38,399 bases of DNA from Nitrosomonas ureae (lineage in GTDB: Bacteria > Pseudomonadota > Gammaproteobacteria > Burkholderiales > Nitrosomonadaceae): positions 1-38,399 of the forward strand of contig CAMCBD010000018.1 of assembly GCA_945872825.1 (NCBI GenBank). Reading direction: 5' to 3'. The notes beneath the pieces were generated by a model, which saw only the letters and a list, made by a program, of their open reading frames with translations, did no database searches and was not told the DNA's origin. Positions within the stretch are counted from its first letter, which is position 1. Each line of letters starts with the position of its first letter. Shown in pieces: positions 25,683 through 34,949 of the stretch. Both the position numbers and the translations under genes were made by a program.

Positions 25683-26846
25683 CTAAACCAAGTAAGTATC
25701 TATTCCTGCCAATAATAAGTCATATTGCGCTTCAACCAGTTCTTTAATTGTCAAAGCTGGAATTCCTGTGATCAAATTGCCTTCTGAAACCAACCAGCCT
25801 ACCGCATCTGAAGACCCAAGACTCACTACATAGCCTAATCCATGATAAAGGTAGGGTTCAAGTAGTCCGGGAAAACCGGAATGCCGCACTATATTACGTG
25901 CTACTAACTTCCCTTTCCGAACAGCTGACTGTGCTGTTAATGTATTCGAACCTAACGATTGATAATAAGAACAGTCACCCGCCACAAAAATATTTTGCAA
26001 TGGCTCCTGATTAATCATAACCTGCCCAAAGGCATTTGCGCTAAGAGTATTTTGTTGGTTCTTACCTAAAAATAAAATGGACAAGCTAGAAGGTAACTCA
26101 AACTGTTTTTTTGTTTGATTCTCTGTCAGTAAAATTTGACCATTCTGCTGTTCACGATAATAGGTGTTGGGGTAAAAAGCAATATCCATATCACGCATGC
26201 AAGATTCCACATAAGAACCAAACCCATCAGGAAATTGCCCCAGCACATGTTCACCTGAATGAATCAGGCGTAATCCAGCTTTACTTTTAATTCGATTAAG
26301 AAATTGCTTTATTTCAAACAAGAACTGTATACCCGTTGCTCCTCCGCCCACAACAGAAATAGATTGTTCAGACGAATTGCCCTGGCTTAGTAATTTTGTT
26401 AACAAATCTGATCCATTTGCAATCGTGAAGTCCTGCAAACTCAAAACATTATCTTTTCTTATCGAATCGACAGCCTTACTTTCACAACCCGAAGCAATAA
26501 TCAGGTAATCAAAATTTAAAACTTCTCCATTGAGAATCAATTGTTTTTTATCCTGATATTCTTGTAGCTTATCCTGATCAAAATTTATCGATGCTACAAT
26601 GTGCCGACACCCGTAACGATTTTCTATCTCGGCAAATGGAACCAGCAAATCTGTTAGGGGATATCGGAATGTCTCATGCAGATGCGTAATCTTCACATGT
26701 TGCGTTCTGGGATCAATAATCGTGATATCAGTATCGGGTGCATATTGCAAAAGATTCGTTAATGCAGCAATGCCAGCATACCCTCCGCCTACAATCACTA
26801 CTTTCAATCTCTTTTGTTTCGGTATATTAAACGGCAAAAAAGCCAC
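25683..26846 (-). CDS. FAD-dependent pyridine nucleotide oxidoreductase (NDH-2/AIF-like)
   Basis: A 387-residue two-dinucleotide-fold flavoprotein. The N-terminal FAD motif is VVIVGGGYAGIAAL (about residues 16-29), the NAD(P) motif is ISVVGGGATGIQFLFEI (about 162-178), and the second FAD contact is NIFVAGDCSYYQS (about 308-320). The pattern fits type II NADH dehydrogenases, AIF/AMID-like and sulfide:quinone-like enzymes. No CxxC redox disulfide is visible, so it is not a classical disulfide reductase. It starts with GTG, with AAGGAG directly upstream. It is probably the first gene of the operon with the SRPBCC and LOV genes, so light-regulated redox chemistry is a plausible but unproven role. 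Confidence 0.8.
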   Translation of the reverse strand: MAFLPFNIPKQKRLKVVIVGGGYAGIAALTNLLQYAPDTDITIIDPRTQHVKITHLHETFRYPLTDLLVPFAEIENRYGCRHIVASINFDQDKLQEYQDKKQLILNGEVLNFDYLIIASGCESKAVDSIRKDNVLSLQDFTIANGSDLLTKLLSQGNSSEQSISVVGGGATGIQFLFEIKQFLNRIKSKAGLRLIHSGEHVLGQFPDGFGSYVESCMRDMDIAFYPNTYYREQQNGQILLTENQTKKQFELPSSLSILFLGKNQQNTLSANAFGQVMINQEPLQNIFVAGDCSYYQSLGSNTLTAQSAVRKGKLVARNIVRHSGFPGLLEPYLYHGLGYVVSLGSSDAVGWLVSEGNLITGIPALTIKELVEAQYDLLLAGIDTYLV

Positions 26847-27047
26847 AGCATCTCCTTACCTGATATGCTTGAGAAACAATAATTTTTTCTCACTAAGTCT
26901 TCAATCACATAGATTGATTGTATGAACAATTGCACAAATCCTACTTGCATCAGTAAGATTCGTTAAGTGTTACAGACTAGCACAAATATTACGCTTAGCG
27001 CCTTACTTTAAACTAATCCCAAAACCCCAAACAATAGCAACGCACAA

Positions 27048-27941
27048 TTAATGAGGAACCAGATTTACACACCAGTTTTGTTTGGCCCATTGCCAGAAAG
27101 AAGAAATATCGCCTTCTAAAATTTCTACAGGTGGTTTTTGACCTAAGAAATGTAATGCATCAACTAATTGCGGTAATGCATTCGTAATATTGACCGGAGC
27201 TGCGTTTGTTTGCTTACTGAGCTTCTCACCCAGCGCATTCGTTACCACTGGCAAATGCATATATTGCGGTATTGGATAGCCCAATAATTGCTGTAAAAAT
27301 ATTTGGCGCGACGTTGAATCCAAAAGATCTGCGCCACGCACAACATGCGTTATATTTTGTGCCGCGTCATCCACCACTACAGCTAATTGGTAAGCATAAA
27401 TTCCATCGCCTCTGCGCAAAACAAAATCCCCCACATCACTTCTAAGCCTCTGAGAATATATACCCGATAAAATATCCTCAAACTGAATTGAGTCATCATT
27501 CGTTTGAATGCGAAGTGCATGTGCTTTTTTTATAGATGTTTGATTCTTAAGGCAAGTCCCAGGATAAATAGGCCCGCTCAAACCTATAATGCTGGAATCA
27601 GCAATTTCTTTTCTTGAACAAATACAGGGATAGATTAAGCCTTGTTTACTCAAAGCGTTCAATGCCTCGTGATAGGCTTCAGAACGCTGACTTTGGTAGA
27701 TGACTGCGTCATCCCATTCCATACCTAATCTTTCTAGCACATGTAATATTTTGCTCGCCGCGCCAGGGGCTTCGCGTAGCAAATCAACATCCTCGATTCT
27801 AACCAGCCAATTGCCATGATGAAATTTCGCATCGAGATAGCTGCCCACAGCCGCAACCAATGAGCCAAAATGCAGTGGCCCGGTTGGCGATGGAGCAAAT
27901 CGGCCCCGATAATTAAAATCCATCGATTGAGCGTTTTTCAC
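27048..27941 (-). CDS. gluQ: Glutamyl-Q tRNA(Asp) synthetase
   Basis: A 297-residue protein equal to the catalytic half of glutamyl-tRNA synthetase without the anticodon-binding domain. It has the HIGH-like FAPSPTGPLHFGSLVAA (about 16-32), the zinc cysteines in CICSRKEI and YPGTC, VVRGADLLDSTSRQ, and a KMSKS-like EKLSKQ. It activates glutamate and attaches it to queuosine in the anticodon of tRNA(Asp). The length and motifs are normal for GluQ-RS. It is divergent from mpl with a 184-bp shared upstream region. Confidence 0.92.
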   Translation of the reverse strand: MKNAQSMDFNYRGRFAPSPTGPLHFGSLVAAVGSYLDAKFHHGNWLVRIEDVDLLREAPGAASKILHVLERLGMEWDDAVIYQSQRSEAYHEALNALSKQGLIYPCICSRKEIADSSIIGLSGPIYPGTCLKNQTSIKKAHALRIQTNDDSIQFEDILSGIYSQRLRSDVGDFVLRRGDGIYAYQLAVVVDDAAQNITHVVRGADLLDSTSRQIFLQQLLGYPIPQYMHLPVVTNALGEKLSKQTNAAPVNITNALPQLVDALHFLGQKPPVEILEGDISSFWQWAKQNWCVNLVPH

Positions 27942-28054
27942 TAATAATTAACTAATCGGATATACTAAAATTTAACACAAACACCCAAACAATTTCTTAA
28001 TCAGCTCGCTGTCGATACGCACAACAACTATCGATATTGTCTTATTCAATAGAT

Positions 28055-28060
28055 TATAAT
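28055..28060 (+). promoter_or_regulatory. Candidate -10 element upstream of mpl
   Basis: A perfect TATAAT sits 66 bases before the mpl start, in the AT-rich gap between gluQ and mpl. No good -35 hexamer lies 16-18 bases upstream, so this is weak. Confidence 0.25.
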
Positions 28061-28125
28061 TCTAAAAGACTATTAGTCATATTAGTTGTGTCTGTGAAAT
28101 ATAATCAAGAATTTTTAAACTGATC

Positions 28126-29514
28126 ATGCATATTCATATACTTGGAATTTGTGGCACTTTCATGGGTGGAATAGCGGCCATCGCACGTGAGTCTGGACAT
28201 ACCGTGACAGGCTGCGATCAAGATGTTTATCCACCAATGAGTACACAGCTCGAATCTCAAGGTATCGAATTAATAGCAGGTTATTCACCCGAACAAATCC
28301 AAATCCATCCGGATATATTTGTAATTGGCAATGTGATTACTCGCGGAAATCCATTGATGGAGGAGATACTCAACCAGAATCTGCCTTATATTTCTGGTCC
28401 GCAGTGGTTATCAGAAAATGTTCTGAGAAATCGCTGGGTACTTGCTGTTGCCGGCACGCATGGCAAAACGACAACCAGCTCAATGTTAGCCTGGATATTA
28501 GAGTATGCTGGATTGAATCCAGGATTCCTAATTGGTGGAATTCCTGAGAATTTTGGCCTATCAGCAAGGATCGGCAATATGCCATTCCCTGCTCAGGATT
28601 CCAATTTGGATCCTGCAAGTATCTCACCTTTCTTTGTCATCGAAGCTGATGAATACGACACAGCTTTCTTCGATAAACGCTCTAAATTCGTTCATTATCA
28701 TCCCAGAACTGCAATTTTAAATAACCTTGAATTCGACCATGCCGATATATTCCCGGATCTTTCTGCCATTGAGCGTCAATTCCATCATTTTGTTCGAATT
28801 ATTCCCGGTAACGGTTTGATAGTTGCAAACGGAGATGATGAAAATTTAGAACGTGTTCTAAAACAAGGCTGTTGGACACCCATTGAAGCATTTGGAATAG
28901 AAACAGGCTGGCATTCAGAGTCACAGACAAACGATGCTATGGATATTTTTCTTAACGAAACCTATCAAGGCTGCTTGCATTGGGATTTGTTAGGCGAACA
29001 TAATCGCATGAATGCACTAGCTGCTCTGATCGCCGCACGGCATGCCGGAGTACCCATCAAGACTGGAATAGCGGCATTAGTACAGTTTAAGAATGTTAAA
29101 CGTCGCATGGAAAAGCGCGGCGCTGTCAACGGCATTACTGTTTATGATGATTTTGCACACCACCCTACTGCTATTCAAGCAACATTAAATGGCTTACGAA
29201 CACATGTCGGCAAACAAAGAATTGTTGCAATATTGGAGCCGCGTTCAAATACTATGAAAATGGGTGTATGGAAAGATAGTCTCGCAGATAGTTTAATGGA
29301 AGCCGATCAGGTTTATTGCTTCACTCGTGATTCGCAATGGGCCAAAGCTGCTATGACTCCATTAGGAAGTAAAGTGCATTGTTATGATGATTTGAGTCAA
29401 CTCGTACAAAATATCTCTGCAATCACAAGGCCCGGCGATCATATTTTAGTCATGAGTAATGGTGGGTTTGGCGGCATCCACGAGAAAATACTGTCAACCC
29501 TTCGCGAGAATTGA
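28126..29514 (+). CDS. mpl: UDP-N-acetylmuramate:L-Ala-gamma-D-Glu-meso-DAP ligase
   Basis: A 462-residue Mur-ligase family enzyme. The N-terminal Rossmann part starts MHIHILGICGTFMGGIAAIA. The central ATP domain has the P-loop GTHGKTTTSSM (about 111-121) and EADEYDTAFFDKRSKFVHY. The C-terminal domain has YDDFAHHPTAI and LEPRSNTMKMG. Mpl joins recycled murein tripeptide to UDP-MurNAc in the cytoplasm, so it serves peptidoglycan recycling. The length and motifs separate it from MurC (no MurC-type start, and the ANDAMD-region and TFMGG patterns match Mpl). It is convergent with apt, 28 bp away. Confidence 0.93.
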   Translation: MHIHILGICGTFMGGIAAIARESGHTVTGCDQDVYPPMSTQLESQGIELIAGYSPEQIQIHPDIFVIGNVITRGNPLMEEILNQNLPYISGPQWLSENVLRNRWVLAVAGTHGKTTTSSMLAWILEYAGLNPGFLIGGIPENFGLSARIGNMPFPAQDSNLDPASISPFFVIEADEYDTAFFDKRSKFVHYHPRTAILNNLEFDHADIFPDLSAIERQFHHFVRIIPGNGLIVANGDDENLERVLKQGCWTPIEAFGIETGWHSESQTNDAMDIFLNETYQGCLHWDLLGEHNRMNALAALIAARHAGVPIKTGIAALVQFKNVKRRMEKRGAVNGITVYDDFAHHPTAIQATLNGLRTHVGKQRIVAILEPRSNTMKMGVWKDSLADSLMEADQVYCFTRDSQWAKAAMTPLGSKVHCYDDLSQLVQNISAITRPGDHILVMSNGGFGGIHEKILSTLREN

Positions 29515-29542
29515 TTTAACAGTTATAGTTGAATGTAATAGT

Positions 29543-30070
29543 CTAGCCGCCTTCAAACTCACATAACGAAAACACCTTACACCCTAAATTCTCCAAACGA
29601 ACCCGGCCACCCACATCTGGCAAATCAATTACAAAACAGCATTCAACGACTTCTCCACCCATGTCCTGGATAAGGCCCACGGCAGCTTCTGCAGTTCCAC
29701 CCGTTGCAATCAGATCATCGATGAGAAGTATCCGATCCCCAGGCTGTATAGCATCTACGTGGATTTCAATTCGATCACTACCGTATTCCAATTGGTAGTC
29801 TCTCCCTATCGTTTCTGCCGGAAGTTTATTCTGCTTACGGATCGGGACAAAGCCCTTCTGCAATTGGTACGCCACAGGCGCACCAATAATAAAGCCACGC
29901 GACTCAATCCCTACGACTTTATCAATCTCCATATTAATGTATCGGTTTGAAATTTCCTGAATGGTTGTACACAGCCCAATAGGATCTTTTAGTAAGGTTG
30001 TAATATCTCGAAACATGATTCCATGATGCGGATAATGCGGAATAGTACGAATATGCGATTTAATTGACAT
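29543..30070 (-). CDS. apt: Adenine phosphoribosyltransferase
   Basis: A 175-residue type I phosphoribosyltransferase. It has [18 protein letters not shown] at the N-terminus, the [16 protein letters not shown] segment, KQNKLPAE, and the PRPP loop [14 protein letters not shown] (about 117-130). It makes AMP from adenine and PRPP in purine salvage. All motifs and the length are normal. It lies downstream of nirK on the same strand, but a strong terminator between them suggests its own promoter. Confidence 0.95.
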   Translation of the reverse strand: MSIKSHIRTIPHYPHHGIMFRDITTLLKDPIGLCTTIQEISNRYINMEIDKVVGIESRGFIIGAPVAYQLQKGFVPIRKQNKLPAETIGRDYQLEYGSDRIEIHVDAIQPGDRILLIDDLIATGGTAEAAVGLIQDMGGEVVECCFVIDLPDVGGRVRLENLGCKVFSLCEFEGG

Positions 30071-30131
30071 AAAATTGTGCTGATCAACAATAAATGAAGA
30101 ATATTAACTACTTATTTATAATTGCATAAAT

Positions 30132-30164
30132 AAAAAAGCCTCAACCGATGGGTTGAGGCTTTTT
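30132..30164. terminator. Rho-independent terminator downstream of nirK
   Basis: GCCTCAACC (30138-30146) and GGTTGAGGC (30151-30159) form a perfect 9-bp stem with a GATG loop. It is flanked by a run of six A on the left and five T on the right, so on the minus strand the hairpin is followed by a U-run. It ends the nirK transcript 34 bases after its stop codon and would also work on the other strand. Confidence 0.9.
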
Positions 30165-30197
30165 AGTTACTACTTCAACGTTACACTAAATCAAATC

Positions 30198-31295
30198 TTA
30201 GTGATCCATTGCAGCTTTTGCATCAAAGCTCTTTGGTGCTTTAACTTGGGTCATAAGATCATCGTCCCATTTGCCTTCAACATTCATATGAGCAGCAGCA
30301 CCCAGCAATACAGCTTCAATCAGATTATGACTCAGGTATACATAGAGTCCTGGTTGTTTGAATTCATACGCTGCAGCAACAGCTGAGCCGGCTGGCACAA
30401 ACCAGGTTTCCTGGCTGGTCAAAGGAACGTCATTGAAAGAACCACCGACCCAGTACAGATCAGCATGACCACCAATCAAGTGCGGATAGGAAGGACGGTT
30501 AGCTTGTGAGTGAATAAACAATACTTTCTCGCCCACTTTGGCTTTTAATGCATTGTCACCTGTCAGTGCACCAACAGCGCCATTCAATACTACGTGCGTT
30601 GGAATGAGCCCTGTTGCCACTTTCAGCATATCAGCCATGCCCTCAGCTGGTGAACCGTAGGTTTTGAAATTGCCTTTGTCGTCTTTTGGCAGATAGAAAT
30701 CTTGTTCGCCGACATAATAAGCACGATCATAGGTGTATGGCTTGCCCTTTGCATCTTTCAAACCACCTTTTGGCAATACCATAACCGCACCACTCATACC
30801 AGAAATAACGTGAAAAGGAATCATGGTTCCACCTGGTGCGCAGTGGTAAACAAATACGCCCGGTTTAATCGCTTTCCAGCGCAACACAACTTCTTCACCA
30901 GGTTGTACCAGGGTTAAACCAGCACCACCCAATGCACCCGTTGACGCGTGGAAATCCACGTTATGTGCCAGCGTACTAGTTTTTGGGTTAACTAATGTTA
31001 GTTCAACATAGTCGCCTTCATTCACTACGATGAGCGGACCAGGAATACTACCATTGAAAGTTAAACCCCATACTTTTGCACCAGGGGCAACTTCCACCAA
31101 TTTCTCTGTAGTTACCATGCGTACTTCAACAATCTTTGGTCCTTTGCTTACCTGATCGTGCACAGGTACATTTGGCGGAACCACCAATTCTTGTTTTACA
31201 CGCGGTAATTTAGAAATGTCTTGTGCCACGGCTACTTGTGTAGCAGCAAAACAAAGCAATCCTAACCCTAATACTGCCTGAACAGCTTTAATCAT
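30198..31295 (-). CDS. nirK: Copper-containing nitrite reductase
   Basis: A 365-residue periplasmic protein with a signal peptide ([20 protein letters not shown], then VAVA|QD) and two cupredoxin domains. Type 1 copper ligands are His111 (AHNVDFH), Cys152 (YHCAPGG), His162 and Met167 (FHVISGM). Type 2 copper ligands are His116, His151 and His323 (LSHNLIE). The catalytic Asp114 and His272 ([10 protein letters not shown]) are present, so the enzyme should be active. It reduces nitrite to NO. In ammonia oxidisers it shapes NO/N2O production and nitrite tolerance. GGAGG precedes the ATG. Unlike the ncgABC-nirK operon of N. europaea, it stands alone here, between apt and an antiporter gene, and ends in a strong terminator. 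No NsrR or FNR box was recognised upstream. Confidence 0.95.
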   Translation of the reverse strand: MIKAVQAVLGLGLLCFAATQVAVAQDISKLPRVKQELVVPPNVPVHDQVSKGPKIVEVRMVTTEKLVEVAPGAKVWGLTFNGSIPGPLIVVNEGDYVELTLVNPKTSTLAHNVDFHASTGALGGAGLTLVQPGEEVVLRWKAIKPGVFVYHCAPGGTMIPFHVISGMSGAVMVLPKGGLKDAKGKPYTYDRAYYVGEQDFYLPKDDKGNFKTYGSPAEGMADMLKVATGLIPTHVVLNGAVGALTGDNALKAKVGEKVLFIHSQANRPSYPHLIGGHADLYWVGGSFNDVPLTSQETWFVPAGSAVAAAYEFKQPGLYVYLSHNLIEAVLLGAAAHMNVEGKWDDDLMTQVKAPKSFDAKAAMDH

Positions 31296-31531
31296 ATACC
31301 CTCCATAAATGATGAACTTTGCGCTTTTTTTTATGCGCCATTCTTAATTTATTGGTGCAACCTCAAATTGCCCCAACACCTCCCCTTTTCCTAAATCTAA
31401 AGAGCAAAGGGCAGCTTGGAAACTATACACTTTCTTCGGTGTACTGTCCATTTTTCATGGCGTAAACTACTGAAATCTTTTTAATTAAGTCACAATACGA
31501 GCAGGGATTTTATTATTGTATGAATGAATAA

Positions 31532-33523
31532 TTATGCAACTTTACCTTGCAGTAATCTAATTTCTGCAGCGGCCAAGTTATCCTGCGTGCCTCTCAGCAC
31601 AATAACATCGCCAAGTTCCAATCGTGTCTCGTCAGTAGGCATTGACCCGCGAATATTCCGCCTTCTCACAGCGGTAACTTCAACAGCCAAGCTTGTCAAA
31701 TTGATGTCCCCCAAAGTCTTATTGATAGCAGCTGAACCCGGAATAATGGTAATCGTCAGTAAGCGTGGAAGTAAATTTTCACCACCGTCTTCCATCTCAT
31801 CAGTTATGCCGTAATAGAAACCGCGCAATAAGCTATAACGCTGTTCACGAATTTCCCGTATGCGCCGTAAAATACGGCCTGTTGATATGTCAACAAACAT
31901 CATAGCATGCGATGCCAACATTAAACTTCCTTCCATAATCTCTGCAACCACTTCTGTCGCACCAGCTTCTTTCAGCAAATCAATATCCGAATCATCACGC
32001 GTCCGGACAACAACAGACAATTCTGGACGTAATTCCTGAATATGCCTTAGAATTTTTAAAGCGGAAACGGTATCGGCATAACTGATAACCAATACTTTTG
32101 CACGCATCAAACCAGCGGCAATTAATACTTCGCGCCGCGCAGCATCACCATAAACAACCGATTCTCCCGCGCTGGCCGCTTCATGTATGCGCTGCGGATC
32201 GAGATCCAAAGCGATAAAGGGTATAGATTCCTGCTCCAATATACGCGACATACTCTGACCACTTCGCCCATAACCGCATATAATGACATGGTTTTGTGCC
32301 GCCATAGTCTGCGCAGCAAGGGAAGTTATCTGCATGGCTCGATACATCCATTCTGATCCGTAAAAACGCTGAACCACCGGTTCGCTATATTCGATCAGGA
32401 AAGGCGCGACAAACATCGACAAAACCATGGCCGCCAGGACAGGTTGAAGAACTGAGCTTTCGATCAATCCCATTGCGCCCGCTTGTGCCAGTAAAACAAA
32501 TCCAAATTCCCCAGCTTGCGACAAATTCATTCCTGTTCTAACCGCCACACCAGAGTCTGTTCCAAACCAGCGTGATAATCCTGCTATTACTACTATTTTC
32601 AATAAAATGAGCGCCGCCAGAATCACAAATACCCAAAGGAAGTTTTCTATCACCACTTGCATGTCTAGTAACATGCCAATCGTGATAAAAAACAAACCCA
32701 ATAAAATATCCCGGAATGGCTTGATATCGTCTTCGACCTGATAACGATATTCCGTTTCAGAGATGAGCATACCTGCAAGAAATGCCCCTAAAGCCAATGA
32801 CAATCCGGCCAATTCGGTCAGCCATGCAAGACCCAGGGTAATCAAAAGTACATTGAGAACAAATAGCTCCGAGGACTTCTGGCGGGCAACCAAATGAAAC
32901 CATGGGCGCATTAACTTATGTCCTAAAAACAGGATAAATGTCAATACAGTGATTATCTTGAATATGGCAATAGCAAGCATCAAACTGAAATCATTCGTAT
33001 CGCCATCGACTTCGGTTGCCAGAGCAGGAATAATGATCAGTAATGGGATAACTGCCAGATCCTGAAAAAGTAATATACCAATCACCTGTCTGCCATGTGT
33101 AGAATTGAGTTCAGCCCGCTCTGCCAGCATTTTGATCACAATGGCGGTAGAAGACATCGCCAGAGCACCCCCTAATACAAGCCCAATACGCCAATCCAAT
33201 CCAAGCATCCATACGATCGCCATCACCAAAATAATGCTGACTATGACCTGCGCTGTGCCAAATCCAAACACAATGCGCTTCATGGTCAACAATTTTGGCA
33301 GGCTGAATTCCAGACCGATGCTGAACATCAGGAATACCACCCCAAACTCCGCCAAGTGACGAGTCTCATCGGTTTCAGGGATCCAGCCCAAAGCATGCGG
33401 TCCTATAATGACACCCGCTAGCAAATAACCCAACATGGGGGGTAAACGCAGCATACGAAAAACAACCACGGCCAAAACTGCGATGGCTAACAAGATGAGT
33501 ACGGGTTGAAGAGGGTTAAGCAT
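31532..33523 (-). CDS. KefB/YbaL-type monovalent cation:proton antiporter (CPA2) with RCK domain
   Basis: A 663-residue protein. Residues about 1-385 form a CPA2 membrane domain with some 12 helices, including GYLLAGVIIGPHALGWIPE, LGGALAMSSTAIVIKML and LGAFLAGMLISETEYRYQVE. Residues about 410-535 form a TrkA-N (RCK) domain with the NAD loop IICGYGRSGQSMS, and residues about 575-660 a TrkA-C domain ending LELGDVIVLRGTQDNL. It exchanges K+ (or Na+) for H+ across the inner membrane, gated by nucleotide binding. Kef systems are controlled by glutathione adducts, and the genes for glutathione synthesis (gshA-gshB) lie divergently just upstream, which supports a Kef-like role though the exact subtype cannot be fixed. 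Confidence 0.88.
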   Translation of the reverse strand: MLNPLQPVLILLAIAVLAVVVFRMLRLPPMLGYLLAGVIIGPHALGWIPETDETRHLAEFGVVFLMFSIGLEFSLPKLLTMKRIVFGFGTAQVIVSIILVMAIVWMLGLDWRIGLVLGGALAMSSTAIVIKMLAERAELNSTHGRQVIGILLFQDLAVIPLLIIIPALATEVDGDTNDFSLMLAIAIFKIITVLTFILFLGHKLMRPWFHLVARQKSSELFVLNVLLITLGLAWLTELAGLSLALGAFLAGMLISETEYRYQVEDDIKPFRDILLGLFFITIGMLLDMQVVIENFLWVFVILAALILLKIVVIAGLSRWFGTDSGVAVRTGMNLSQAGEFGFVLLAQAGAMGLIESSVLQPVLAAMVLSMFVAPFLIEYSEPVVQRFYGSEWMYRAMQITSLAAQTMAAQNHVIICGYGRSGQSMSRILEQESIPFIALDLDPQRIHEAASAGESVVYGDAARREVLIAAGLMRAKVLVISYADTVSALKILRHIQELRPELSVVVRTRDDSDIDLLKEAGATEVVAEIMEGSLMLASHAMMFVDISTGRILRRIREIREQRYSLLRGFYYGITDEMEDGGENLLPRLLTITIIPGSAAINKTLGDINLTSLAVEVTAVRRRNIRGSMPTDETRLELGDVIVLRGTQDNLAAAEIRLLQGKVA

Positions 33524-33607
33524 ACTGTAGTAAATAACCTATTTTGGATTTAAAAAAACCATAAGATACTTCAGGATCGGGCTCGCCACAATCTACTCAA
33601 CACATAA

Positions 33608-33616
33608 TGCTATAAT
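33608..33616 (+). promoter_or_regulatory. Extended -10 promoter for gshA
   Basis: TGC directly followed by TATAAT forms an extended -10 element 27 bases before the gshA start codon, giving a short leader. The -35 region is poor, as is usual for extended -10 promoters. Confidence 0.55.
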
Positions 33617-33643
33617 GGCATTGGATTAATACTTCATATAGAA

Positions 33644-34942
33644 ATGCCAATACCACACCTCTCTACTGCCCTGCGCGGCCCTATCCTTGATCTTGAGAAT
33701 CGTATTATTAATGCTATGCCAACCATTGAACATTGGTTAAGAACCAAATGGCGTGAACACACGGTCCCTTTTTATTGTTCGGTCGACTTACGCAACAGTG
33801 GTTTTAAATTGGCACCCGTTGATACAAATCTGTTTCCGGGCGGTTTTAATAACCTTAACCCGGAATTCATTCCGCTTTGTGTACAAGCGATGATGAGTGC
33901 CATCGAAAAGATATGCCCGAATGCTCATAGCATACTTTTGATACCAGAAAATCACACCCGCAACACCTTCTACTTGCAAAATATCGCAACATTGCAAGGT
34001 ATTATGCAGCATGCCGGTTTAAATGTACGCATTGGTACTTTATTACCCGAAGTTACAGTCGCGACCCAAATTGATCTTCCAGACGGGCAAACCATTACCC
34101 TTGAGCCCATCATACGCAAAAATAATCAATTAGGCGTCAACAACTTTGAGCCTTGCGCTGTACTCCTTAACAATGATCTGTCAACAGGTGTTCCGGAGAT
34201 ACTGAGAAATCTGAATCAAATTGTTATTCCACCTTTACACGCAGGCTGGGCAACACGGCGGAAATCCAATCACTTTGCCGCCTATGATCGAGTCGCGCAA
34301 GAATTTGCTGACTTGATCGGCATTGATCCTTGGTTGATCAATCCCCGCTTTACTTCGTGTGGCGAAATTAACTTTCGCGAGAAACAAGGAGAAGAATGTG
34401 TGGCGAGTGCTGTCGACCGAATTCTTTCGATCATTAAGAGAAAGTATCAACAGTATGATGTCAAGGAAGATCCCTTCGTCATCGTCAAAGCCGACTCCGG
34501 TACTTATGGTATGGGGATCATGACGGTTAAGGATGGATCCGACATCTATAAGCTGAATCGCAAGCAACGCAACAAAATGGCTGTGGTTAAAGAAGGATTA
34601 CAGGTCTCAAATGTCTTGGTCCAGGAAGGTGTTTACACATTTGAGAGCATTAATGAGGCTGTCGCAGAGCCCGTTATTTACATGATTGATCGCTATGTCG
34701 TCGGCGGATTTTACCGGGTACATACCGGGCGTGGTGTCGATGAGAACTTGAATGCACCCGGCATGTATTTTGTTCCTCTGGCATTTGAAACCACTTGCCT
34801 GGTACCTAAAAGTGCAGCACAACCCAATTCCATTCCAAACCGCTTCTATGCATACGGCGTTGTTGCGCGTTTGGCCTTGCTGGCTGCCGCGTTAGAATTA
34901 GAACGAGATCATTCCGAAATGACCGCGGCACTTCCTGCTTAA
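33644..34942 (+). CDS. gshA: Glutamate-cysteine ligase (Thiobacillus/Acidithiobacillus-type GshA)
   Basis: A 432-residue enzyme of the proteobacterial GshA group that is unlike E. coli GshA. Characteristic segments are VPFYCSVDLRNSGFKLAPVD, FPGGFNNLNPEF, LLNNDLSTGVPE, and FVIVKADSGTYGMGIMTVKD, the last resembling an ATP-grasp loop. It joins glutamate and cysteine with ATP, the first step of glutathione synthesis. It is followed seven bases later by gshB, and the two form an operon behind an extended -10 promoter. Confidence 0.9.
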   Translation: MPIPHLSTALRGPILDLENRIINAMPTIEHWLRTKWREHTVPFYCSVDLRNSGFKLAPVDTNLFPGGFNNLNPEFIPLCVQAMMSAIEKICPNAHSILLIPENHTRNTFYLQNIATLQGIMQHAGLNVRIGTLLPEVTVATQIDLPDGQTITLEPIIRKNNQLGVNNFEPCAVLLNNDLSTGVPEILRNLNQIVIPPLHAGWATRRKSNHFAAYDRVAQEFADLIGIDPWLINPRFTSCGEINFREKQGEECVASAVDRILSIIKRKYQQYDVKEDPFVIVKADSGTYGMGIMTVKDGSDIYKLNRKQRNKMAVVKEGLQVSNVLVQEGVYTFESINEAVAEPVIYMIDRYVVGGFYRVHTGRGVDENLNAPGMYFVPLAFETTCLVPKSAAQPNSIPNRFYAYGVVARLALLAAALELERDHSEMTAALPA

Positions 34943-34949
34943 AGGCAAA

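Noticed and set aside
30132-30164. Inverted repeat considered as an operator of apt
   Set aside because: The stem with flanking A- and T-runs, just after the nirK stop codon, is a standard intrinsic terminator.
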